The notes beneath the pieces are model-generated. The model did not search any database and was not told the DNA's origin. It saw nothing but the letters and a program-made list of their open reading frames with translations. Both the position numbers and the translations under genes were made by a program. Below, piece after piece: positions 7,752 through 15,439 of a DNA stretch of 21,476 nt (positions within the stretch are counted from its first letter, which is position 1; every line of letters starts with the position of its first letter). The stretch comes from Chrysochromulina tobinii (Eukaryota > Haptophyta > Prymnesiales > Chrysochromulinaceae): assembly GCA_001275005.1 (NCBI GenBank), contig JWZX01002678.1:1-21476 (forward strand), in the 5' to 3' direction.

Positions 7752-10550
7752 ATGGACGACACGGGCAACGTACGCGTGACCATAAAATTCCGGCCGTCGC
7801 TTGATGCGAGCGAGCCTGAGAATGAGGCAGACAACATCGCATTCGACGAGACCGCGGGTACGATTGCGGTGAAGATGCCTTACTCGGGACGAAAGGAGCT
7901 GTTTGCATTCTCGTCGGTGCACAGAGCCCAGAGCAACGAAGTGCTCTTTGAAGAGGTGGGGCGACCCCTTTGCGATTCAGTCCTGCGTGGTTACCATGGA
8001 GCGCTGCTGACCTACGGCCAGACGGGATCGGGCAAAACATTCACCATGGGCGAGGCGGCGCGCATCGGGAGCTTGGATGAGGGCATGGCCCATCGCTCTG
8101 TGCGGCACCTCTTCTCGGCAATCGCTGCGGATGGTGAGCACTCGTATGAGGTCAGCATGCAATACGTCCAGGTCTACTGCGAGAAGATCTATGACCTACT
8201 CGGCGAGAAGCCACGGGCGCCCGAACCGAACGGCAACTGCGCGACAGCATTTGGCACGCCGATAAAGCGGGCCACAAGCGCGCGAGTTCCCTTTGGTGAC
8301 CACGGGAGCGCGCAGCGGGGTGCAAACACACCGATCAAGGGTGATGCGAAGGACGCGCCACCTGAGGACACTTCGCTCAGCCTGCGCGAGGACAAGAAGA
8401 ACGGCGTCTTTGTGCAAGGGGCGACGACCAGGAGTGTCAGCTCAACTGAGGAGGCGCTTGCGCTGATGGAGAGGGCGTCCGCGTACCTCGTGTTCGCCTC
8501 GACGGAGTTGAACCAGCACTCGTCGCGATCGCACTCACTCTGCACCCTCCTCGTGAAGCGCACCGAGCGCGTCAGCTCGGCGGTCGAGGCCGTTCGTCAG
8601 GCTTGGCATGGCGCGGCAGCTACTCGGGGTGCGACCGAGGGCATTGGCCAGAGTCCCGTCTTGCACGCGAAGATGGTGCTAGTGGACCTGGCGGGCTCAG
8701 AGGACGTTGGGCGCTCGCGTGTCAAGGGGCAGGGCCTTGCCGAGGCGCAGAAGATCAACACGTCCCTCCTTGCTCTCGGCAACGTCATCGACGCCCTGAC
8801 TCATTCAGAGATGGAGCTTCGCGGAGGCAAGAAGATTGGGGGTGCGACGACGCACGTTCCGTTCCGCTCGTCGGTACTCACACGGCTGCTCTCGGATTCC
8901 ATCGGGGGCAACTGCCGCACCGCTCTCATCTGCTGCTGCTCGCCTGCCGCCGCCGACCTCTCCGAGACCCTCTCGACGTTACGATTCGGCAGCCGAGCCA
9001 AGCTCGTGCGCTACGAGGCCATGGTCAACGCTTGCATGCCCAGCAAGTCGCTCGCCGAGGCGCGCTTGCAGGATCTCCAGGCAAAGCTCAAGACGACTTC
9101 CACAACCCTGAGTCTCTGGCACGCGCGCCATGGGCGGAGCGCGTCGCGCGGGCTCCTGCTCGGACTCAAGCTCAAGATCCTAAAAAGGAAGCTCACCGTC
9201 GAGAACGACAAGGTGACAGCTATGGCTGAGGCACTAGTGGCGGCAGAGGTGCGCAGAGTGCACGCGCTCGCTGAGCTACAGGCTGCGGCGGATGCTGACA
9301 AGGCTGCGGCAGTGGCGGCGGCCATTGCAGCAGCAGAGGCTGACAAGGCTGCGGCGGTGGCGGCGGCCATTGCAGCGGCGGAGGCTGACAAGGCTGCGGC
9401 GGTGGCGGCGGCCATTGCAGCGGCGGAGGCTGACAAGGCTGCGGCGGTGGCGGCAGCCATTGCAGCAGCGGAGGCTGACAAGGCTGCGGCGGTGGTGGCA
9501 GCAGTGGAGGCAGCGGAGAGGGCGGCGCAGACGATCGCGGCGGAGAAGCTAGCGGTGGAGAAGGCGGCATTTGAGGCCAATCTGGAAGCCCTTACGCGAG
9601 CGTCAGAGGAGAAGCTAACGGTGGAGAAGGCGGCATTTGAGGCCAAGCTGGAAGCCCTAGCGCGGGCGTCAGAGGAGCAGGCTGTGGAACTCGCAGCCGG
9701 GGCTAGAGCCGATCGTCAAGAGGCGGTGGCTGCGCGAGAGGAGGCGGCACGGGTGCAAGACAGATTGCTCGTCGCTTGTCAAGTGGCAGAGGCGACGGCA
9801 CGAGCAGCGACTTCGCGCGCAGAGGCGGCTATCACGGCAGCCAAGCAGGAGGCGGAGGTCGCGATCACGGCTGCCAAGGAGCATGCGGAGGCGACGGTCG
9901 CGGCTGCCAAGGCTGCTGCCAAGCAGGAGGCGGAGGTCGCGATCACGGCTGCCAAGGAGCATGCGGAGGCGACGGTCGCGGCTGCCAAGGATGAGGAGTT
10001 GCAGATGAGGCGTAGACGTGAGGAGCTGCAGGAGGCGGCGATCGCGGCAGCGAACGAGGAGGCGGAGGCGGCAAGCGCTGCTGCGAAGGCTGCGAAGGAG
10101 CATGCGGAGGCATTGGTCACGTCAGCTCTGGCTGCGCACACGGCGGCGGAGGCGGTGAGGGTGGGCTACATCGAGGCCGCACGTGAGGAGCTCGCACAGG
10201 AGAAGGCGCAGGCTGAGAAGGCGCGACTCGAGGCGGTGGATGCGGCCGTCGAGAAGACGTGGGCTCAGGCGTTGGAGGATCGAAAGGTTGCGGTTGAGGC
10301 AGCAGTCAAGGCGGTTCGAGAGGAAGCTGCGGCAGAGGCTGCCACCGCATTAGCGAAGGCGCTCGCTGCAGCGAAGGAGCAGGCAGATCGAGCGCTCGCC
10401 GAAGCCGTCGAAAAGATGGCCGAGCAGGCCGCACATGGCCAGGCGTTGGCGCAGGTGGCCGCCTTGGAGGCCGTGCAAGAGCTGCAATGGGGTGCCTTCT
10501 CCAAGGCTGAGCGTCTGCTGCGTCTGCGGGCTGAGCGGGAGTGTACTTGA
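7752..10550 (+). CDS. Kinesin with N-terminal motor and Ala-rich coiled-coil tail
   Basis: One open frame of 932 codons; an in-frame TAA directly precedes the ATG. The motor (about 1-425) has FRP (13-15), the P-loop GQTGSGKT (89-96), switch I around NQHSSRSH (254-261), switch II VDLAGSE (311-317), INTSLLALGNVI and HVPFRSSVLTRLLSDSIGGN. These residues bind and hydrolyse ATP for movement on microtubules. An N-terminal motor usually means plus-end movement. Subfamily cannot be fixed: the motor has an extra segment of about 50 residues (153-205) and another near 280-305. The tail (about 430-932) is rich in Ala, Glu and Lys, is probably coiled coil, and carries three in-frame tandem repeats. No introns are needed, unlike the flanking XRN and SUV3 genes. 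A short extra exon beyond 10550 is possible but weak. Confidence 0.93.
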   Translation: MDDTGNVRVTIKFRPSLDASEPENEADNIAFDETAGTIAVKMPYSGRKELFAFSSVHRAQSNEVLFEEVGRPLCDSVLRGYHGALLTYGQTGSGKTFTMGEAARIGSLDEGMAHRSVRHLFSAIAADGEHSYEVSMQYVQVYCEKIYDLLGEKPRAPEPNGNCATAFGTPIKRATSARVPFGDHGSAQRGANTPIKGDAKDAPPEDTSLSLREDKKNGVFVQGATTRSVSSTEEALALMERASAYLVFASTELNQHSSRSHSLCTLLVKRTERVSSAVEAVRQAWHGAAATRGATEGIGQSPVLHAKMVLVDLAGSEDVGRSRVKGQGLAEAQKINTSLLALGNVIDALTHSEMELRGGKKIGGATTHVPFRSSVLTRLLSDSIGGNCRTALICCCSPAAADLSETLSTLRFGSRAKLVRYEAMVNACMPSKSLAEARLQDLQAKLKTTSTTLSLWHARHGRSASRGLLLGLKLKILKRKLTVENDKVTAMAEALVAAEVRRVHALAELQAAADADKAAAVAAAIAAAEADKAAAVAAAIAAAEADKAAAVAAAIAAAEADKAAAVAAAIAAAEADKAAAVVAAVEAAERAAQTIAAEKLAVEKAAFEANLEALTRASEEKLTVEKAAFEAKLEALARASEEQAVELAAGARADRQEAVAAREEAARVQDRLLVACQVAEATARAATSRAEAAITAAKQEAEVAITAAKEHAEATVAAAKAAAKQEAEVAITAAKEHAEATVAAAKDEELQMRRRREELQEAAIAAANEEAEAASAAAKAAKEHAEALVTSALAAHTAAEAVRVGYIEAAREELAQEKAQAEKARLEAVDAAVEKTWAQALEDRKVAVEAAVKAVREEAAAEAATALAKALAAAKEQADRALAEAVEKMAEQAAHGQALAQVAALEAVQELQWGAFSKAERLLRLRAERECT
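9294..9518 (+). repeat. 45-bp tandem repeat in the kinesin tail, 5 copies
   Basis: Each unit encodes ADKAAAVAAAIAAAE; the last copy is diverged. Copies are nearly identical in DNA. A 15-residue period is close to but not a multiple of the 7-residue heptad, so it adds roughly two turns plus one residue per unit. Confidence 0.9.
9543..9674 (+). repeat. 66-bp tandem repeat in the kinesin tail, 2 copies
   Basis: Two 22-residue units beginning EKLAVEKAAFEANLEAL and EKLTVEKAAFEAKLEAL, adjacent and in frame. Confidence 0.88.
9843..9988 (+). repeat. 78-bp tandem repeat in the kinesin tail, about 2 copies
   Basis: AAGCAGGAGGCGGAGGTC starts at 9843 and again at 9921. Each unit encodes KQEAEVAITAAKEHAEATVA plus a short Ala/Lys link. 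In frame, 26 residues per unit. Confidence 0.88.
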
Positions 10551-11755
10551 CCTTTCACAGATCGTTTCATTCACAGATCGAGAAGCTGCGCCAAGGGAGG
10601 GGGAGCCAGAGGAGCGGAACGCACCCAAGAGAACTGCGCCAAGGGAGGCTCTGGTCGTCTGGTATCATGCGTGCATGTAGACTGCTTGTCGTGCGTGCGC
10701 GTCGGGTACGTGTCATTCTGCGATGTCCGACGCGCCCGACATCATTCGGTGCGAGCCGCAGCGAGGGTCAGAGAACTTGTACTAGTACAGAGACTGGGTC
10801 AGAGTGCAGTAGTGAGTCGGCGGTACAGAGAGGGGTTGAGGCGACAGTGCAGGGGCGGACTTGGAATCTGAAACCAGAGAAGGGTCGAGAGACGAGGGCG
10901 GGGATGCCACCGCTCGCACGGACGGGGCCGCAGGCGCATCCGGCCAGCGCGCACACGTCTCACGTGGTGTGGCGTGGGAACTCGACTGTGAAAGCGAGAT
11001 GTGCACACTGTCCGGACTGTCAGTGGCTTTTGAGGCTTCACGTCACGCTTCCGAGGACGCCTACATTCTTATTTCCGACTGTCTGCCTGGCATGCGGCCC
11101 CGGGTTGAGGCCGGCGCCGGCGCCGGCAACGCTGTAAACGCTGAACGCACCAGTTTTACACGACACCGCGACTGGGTGCTCCGCTCTCCGGACCGGTCTC
11201 TCGGCTCAGCTCAGAGAGCCTCAGGATACAGGAAGTCAGGTCCATCCCGCGTTCCCGCCCTGGGAGGCAGGGTGCTCTCACTGCATGGCGCGGCGAGCCC
11301 AGCACACGAGATACGCACCCGGCGCACAAGTAGCCGCTCCACCAGTGGCACTGGACCAGTCACCACGTCAACCCCCGTCACGAAATGACACCAGAGCCTC
11401 CCTTGGCGCAGTTCCTCTCGTGCATGTTCTCTTGAGCGCGCCTATGCTGCTCGGACTCCCCCCCCTTGGGGCGCAGCGCTCGATCGAGAGCGTTCAGGCT
11501 TCAGCCCCCCGTAGCACACGCCTCACTGTCACACGATGGGCTCCTTCCTATCCCTCCTCACACTCTCTCATGCAAGACTCGCGGCATCCAGGCCAGGCAC
11601 ACCGCGGTGCCCGACGACCTAGATGATGAAGCTAGAAGCTATAACCCCGTTTGCGGGGCGTGCGCGGGCGCCCGACACGGGGCGTGCGCGGGCGCCCGAC
11701 ACGGCGCCCACCACTTGCGGAAGCACACCGCGTGCCGGCTCTGGCAGTCTTCCGC
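10551..11755. other. Intergenic stretch without convincing gene
   Basis: Open frames here are short and have no family-like sequence. Just after the kinesin stop, TTCACAGATCG occurs twice and CTGCGCCAAGGGAGG occurs at 10586 and 10634. A GCCGGC cluster lies at about 11111-11128. The right end is the 3' side of the minus-strand membrane-protein gene. Confidence 0.6.
11655..11702. repeat. 24-bp tandem repeat, 2 perfect copies
   Basis: Two adjacent identical 24-bp units beginning GGGGCGTGCGCGGGCGCC. They lie about 55 bp beyond the stop codon of the minus-strand membrane-protein gene, so probably in its 3' UTR. Each unit contains the self-complementary core GGGCGCCC. Confidence 0.85.
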
Positions 11756-12922
11756 TCACAATGCCTCCCACTGCTCGGGCTCGCCCCCGGCGGGCGGCGC
11801 AACTTTGACCTCCTTCGGCATGCCCGGAGCCGCCATGACGAGACCGACACCAGCGCCGGCAACGGCGCCGGCGACAGCGACGGCGGTTACGCTGCCTTCC
11901 TTGGCGGCCTTGACGGATTCTTCGGCCACCATCTTGGTGGTCTTGATGGTCTCGCTGGCAAGCTCGACGCTCGCCTTCTTCAGGTCACCGGTCAGGTCAG
12001 TGCGAAGGATGGTGCCGAGCTTGACGAGCCACGCGGGGAGGAGAAAGCATTTGATGATGATCGACATGACGATGACGCCGTTCGTCGAGCCGCGCCAGTT
12101 GACGAAACGCGTGACCTCGAAGCACCAGTCGAGGAAGCAGAAGAAGCAGACTGCCAGGCCGATGTATCCGAGGATCGGAGGGACCTTGGTGCTCTTGCGG
12201 CCGAGAAGGAAAGCGGTGCCCAGCGCGATGATGAGGAAGAGGTCATTCATGGCAAAGAGCCAGAGCGAGCGCGACTGCACGAGAAGGTATGTGATCTCGA
12301 GTGCTTGCGCCACCGAGATACCACCAGGCGGGATGCCGCCCGGCTGCGGTTTGAACACGCCCCATGAACTTGTGATCCATTCCGTCGTCTGCATCGTGCC
12401 AACCTCTGACACGACTTGGATCAGGGCCAGCGCGGCGGCGAAGACGAATGAGTAAACGATGGTGCTGCTGGTGGAGACACGCCCGCTGCTACCTTCATCA
12501 AACAGAGCCGCGAGGGCCGCTACGGGAGGGATGCAGAAAAACCAGCCCAGGACCGCGAGCAAGTTTCCCATGACGAGCAACCCGTTGGCGTCATTGCGCT
12601 GTTGCCAAACTTTCTTGAGGCCAGTATCCGTGAATTTTTCGCCATTGAATCGGCAATCCATGACGCCAGGATCGAGTGTAGGGGGAGGCTTGAGAGGGAT
12701 GGTGCGATTAGGGGTCGGAGCAGGTGGCGGGTACACGCCCGGTGGTGGAATCGAACGAACGTAGGTCGAATTGTAGACGCACGGGATGTCCGCTTGGAAC
12801 CCAACGCCGCCAGCGCCGCTTTCAACCCCACGACCAACAGCGGTCAGGATCGCTCCCAAGCAGAAACAAGCGCCCGCAAAGACCGCCTGGACACCGACGA
12901 GATGATTCGTGACCACTTTCAT
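11756..12922 (-). CDS. Multi-pass membrane protein, unknown function
   Basis: 388 residues from the first in-frame ATG (12920-12922); no introns. Hydrophobic segments at about 10-30, 113-141, 153-175, 218-241, 247-270 and 281-303 suggest six membrane spans. A further Ala/Gly/Val-rich segment lies at 345-365. The loop 31-112 is Pro-rich (IPPPGVYPPPAP) and has two N-glycosylation sequons, NST (51) and NRT (72), which fits a lumenal or extracellular loop. The C-terminal tail is Lys/Glu/Ala-rich and probably helical. I do not recognise a family. It is divergent from the SUV3 gene, with 233 bp between start codons. Confidence 0.75.
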   Translation of the reverse strand: MKVVTNHLVGVQAVFAGACFCLGAILTAVGRGVESGAGGVGFQADIPCVYNSTYVRSIPPPGVYPPPAPTPNRTIPLKPPPTLDPGVMDCRFNGEKFTDTGLKKVWQQRNDANGLLVMGNLLAVLGWFFCIPPVAALAALFDEGSSGRVSTSSTIVYSFVFAAALALIQVVSEVGTMQTTEWITSSWGVFKPQPGGIPPGGISVAQALEITYLLVQSRSLWLFAMNDLFLIIALGTAFLLGRKSTKVPPILGYIGLAVCFFCFLDWCFEVTRFVNWRGSTNGVIVMSIIIKCFLLPAWLVKLGTILRTDLTGDLKKASVELASETIKTTKMVAEESVKAAKEGSVTAVAVAGAVAGAGVGLVMAAPGMPKEVKVAPPAGGEPEQWEAL

Positions 12923-13155
12923 GTCGCAACTCGGGCAACGGCGGGCAACGCGAAGGCGGCACTCCAAAGAAAACCGGTCGAACTCGCGCGCGCGGCGTTC
13001 GAATTCCCCACTGCGAGGGAGGAGATTGTGGGAGACCGCCCCCTTTTCTCACCGGCTAGAAGACCGGGGGGTGAACACTTCAAGAATACTCTATCACGCG
13101 CTCACGCACGGCGTGCTTTCAAAAGCTCTTCACACTGTTCGACGCTATTCGCGAA
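12923..13155. promoter_or_regulatory. Shared divergent promoter region
   Basis: The membrane-protein gene (minus) and the SUV3 gene (plus) start on opposite sides of these 233 bp. Both promoters and 5' UTRs must lie here or overlap the genes. No TATA-like element or copy of the GGACCGYGACGAAA motif was seen. Confidence 0.5.
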
Positions 13156-15147
13156 ATGGCAATGGCGCGCCTTCGCAGCACAGCTTCATGGCGCTCGATA
13201 CGTTGTATGTGTAGCGTGCCCTTGCCGCTCAGCGAGGGAAACGTGCCCCTGCCATTCGATGAAGTGCCGCTACGAGCTCTTCCGCAGCCGACGAGCCGCA
13301 GGAAGATGCTGTCCACTGCAATGGACCTCAGGAGGCCCGAGGAGGCATACCCAGCTGCACGCGCGATGCGGCGCACGATCCACGCGCACCTCGGGCCGAC
13401 CAACAGCGGCAAGACGCATGCAGCCATCGAGGCGCTGCGCGCGGCCAAATCGGGCGTGTATTGCGGCCCGCTACGCCTTCTCGCGTGGGAGATCCACGAC
13501 CAACTGAGCAGCGCGGGTGTGCCGTGCGAGCTGCGCACAGGGCAGGAGGTGCGCACGCCCGAGGGCGGCTCGGAGCACACCTCATGCACCGTTGAGATGG
13601 TCTCGCTCCGCCGCGCAGTCGAGGTCGGTGTCGTCGACGAGATCCAGATGCTGAGCCATCCGGAGCGAGGTTGGGCATGGTCACGCGCTGTTTTCGGGTT
13701 GCCGGCGCAGGCCCTGCACGTGTGTGGCTCGGACGACGCGCTGCCGTTGCTCGAGGCGCTCGTCGAGGCGTGCGATGACGCGCTCGTCGTGCACCGTTAC
13801 GAACGGTTGACACCTCTAGAGCTTGCGAGCCGTTCGCTGGGCGGCGACCTCTCCAAGGTGCGCCCAGGCGATTCTAATTGCGACTCAATTGCGATTCTAA
13901 TTGGCTCTTGATCGCCTCTGATCGTCTCTATTTGCCTCTGATCGCCTCTCCAAGGTGCGCCCGGGCGACTGCGTGGTGGCGTTCTCTCGACGCGAGATCT
14001 TCTCGTTGAAGCAGCACGTAGAGGAGTTGAGCGGTCTCGCCTGCTGCGTGGTCTACGGTTCACTGCCTCCGGAGACGCGCCGCACTCAGGCGAGGATCTT
14101 TAACGATCCCAGCGAGCCCGCTCAGGTGATGACCCTCTGATGGCCTCTGATGGCCTCTGATGGCCACTGATGGCCACTGATTGCACTCAGGCGAGGATCT
14201 TTAACGATCCCAGCGAGCCCGCTCAGGTGATGACCCTCTGATGGCCACTGATAGTCACAAGTTGCGGTGCTCAGGTGCTCATCGCGTCGGATGCCATCGG
14301 CATGGGGCTCAACTTGCGAATTCAACGGATCATTTTCGCGAGCCTCTCCAAGTTTGACGGCACTACGGTGCGCCCTCTCGCGCCGACGGAGGTGAAGCAG
14401 ATTGCGGGCCGGGCAGGGCGCTACAGCTCCAACTTGGGCGCAGGCGAGGTGACGTGCCTCCACGACGGCGACCTTCCTCTGTTGCGCCGCACGCTGAGCG
14501 CACCCCTGAGCCCGCTCACCAGGAGCGGGCTGGCACCCACGTTTGAGCAGCTCGAGCTCTTCGATCGCGCATCGGGGCACAGCATGAGCTTCGCCGAGCT
14601 GCTAATGGCTTTCGAGGAGTCGGCACGCCTGAGTGAGCGCCACTTTTGTTGCGCCCTCGAGCCGATGGCGAGATTGGCTGAGATTATCGAGTGCGCGGAC
14701 GGCCTTGGGCTGTACGAGCGGCACGTACTCTGCCAGGCACCCCTCGACCCGCGCGACACGCTGCACGCAAACTTGCTACGCTCGTGGGCGCGAGAGCTCG
14801 CCAAAGGCAAGCCGGCACGCCTGCGGTATGCGCCCCCCGAGCGGCCGCCGCGCTCGCACGCTGAGCTGCAGTCGCTTGAGAGTTACTTTCGCGCCCTTGA
14901 TGGATACTTGTGGCTGGCGCTGCGCTTCGCTGAGTCGTTCTCGCACACAGAGAAGGCCCACAGCTACCGCGATGCGTGCGCCGCCATGATCGAGGCTGCA
15001 CTCGACGACCTGCCACCCCTCGAGGGCGGCAGTGATGGCGGCGGCGGCCATAGCCAGCGCGAGCGAGGACGGGTGGCGGCGCGTGAGCTGGCGAACCGGA
15101 AGCGAAGCGGTGGCTTCAGCTGCGACGCCGAGGGCCTGAGAAGATAA
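13156..15147 (+). CDS. SUV3: SUV3-type ATP-dependent RNA helicase, probably mitochondrial
   Basis: Exons are 13156-13857, 13955-14125 and 14275-15147, all phase 0, giving 581 residues. The N-terminus MAMARLRSTASWRS is rich in Arg, Ser and Ala without acidic residues, as in a mitochondrial targeting peptide. Motifs: Walker A GPTNSGKT (80-87), GPLRLLAWE (104-112), DEIQM (161-165), VYGSLPPETRRTQARIFND before the second junction, SDAIGMGLNL (from about 296) and QIAGRAGR (333-340). The C-terminal part resembles the SUV3 helical region. SUV3 unwinds RNA to feed the mitochondrial degradosome in yeast and humans. The protein is shorter than human SUV3 at both ends. Both introns are duplication-type introns. 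The gene symbol is by homology. Confidence 0.9.
13858..13954 (+). other. SUV3 intron 1, flanked by a 24-bp direct repeat (97 nt)
   Basis: CCTCTCCAAGGTGCGCCC(A/G)GGCGA occurs at 13848-13871 across the donor and at 13945-13968 across the acceptor, one mismatch in 24. The repeat period (97 bp) equals the intron length. The intron body is made of TGATCGCCTC variants of the decamer. Splicing at AAG|GTG restores LSKVRPGDCVVAF. Confidence 0.9.
14126..14274 (+). other. SUV3 intron 2, containing a perfect copy of the end of exon 2 (149 nt)
   Basis: A 64-bp perfect direct repeat (14082-14145 and 14183-14246) covers the last 44 nt of exon 2, the donor and the start of the decamer array. Inside the intron, 14191-14226 is a 36-nt block with its own CAG acceptor and GTGATG donor that would encode 12 residues identical to the preceding ones. 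Skipping it gives NDPSEPAQ/VLIASDAIGMG, the normal SUV3 spacing. Confidence 0.88.
14191..14226 (+). other. Duplicated cryptic mini-exon in SUV3 intron 2
   Basis: Exactly 36 nt, in frame, with consensus-type splice sites on both sides, encoding a second copy of ARIFNDPSEPAQ. Inclusion would insert 12 residues directly before the SDAIGMG helicase motif. Confidence 0.6.
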
Positions 15148-15439
15148 AATGGCTTACCGGTTCCGTACAGTACACGGTAAAGTTACACATTACGGATTTA
15201 TTTTTGTCGTTTCAGTTACAGAACATACAGGATTTACAGTTACAAGAGTGCACACAGCGTACAGAACAGTCCTGTAGCCGTCCCACACTCCCACTGCACC
15301 ACAAGGGTGTGCTGCTTCTTGTCTCGCGCGTATCTTAGCCGCTGGGACAGTGGGACGGAATAGGCATTGGAACGCGGTGTCCGCGACCACATCACATCAA
15401 CGAGGAGCGTCAGCGTGCACGCCAGCCCGCACTGCCGAG
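15148..15439. other. Intergenic space between SUV3 and the EF-hand-like gene
   Basis: The left part is AT-richer than its surroundings (about 15170-15250) and probably holds the SUV3 3' end. A small inverted repeat TTACCG/CGGTAA (about 15152-15180) could form a 6-bp stem. The right part should hold the promoter and 5' UTR of the next gene. Nothing else recognised. Confidence 0.5.

Noticed and set aside
9011-9646. Ser/Ala-rich minus-strand frame under the kinesin tail
   Set aside because: It mirrors the 45-bp repeat; the plus strand carries an unmistakable kinesin.
10541-11388. Open frames of 175-198 codons after the kinesin
   Set aside because: Mixed composition without any recognisable motif; consistent with non-coding GC-rich DNA.
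11466-12455. Plus-strand 329-codon frame opposite the membrane-protein gene
   Set aside because: No family features; the minus strand encodes six convincing membrane spans.
12602-13507. Plus-strand 301-codon frame overlapping the divergent promoter and SUV3 start
   Set aside because: Composition is Arg/Pro/Ala shadow coding; SUV3 motifs lie in another frame.
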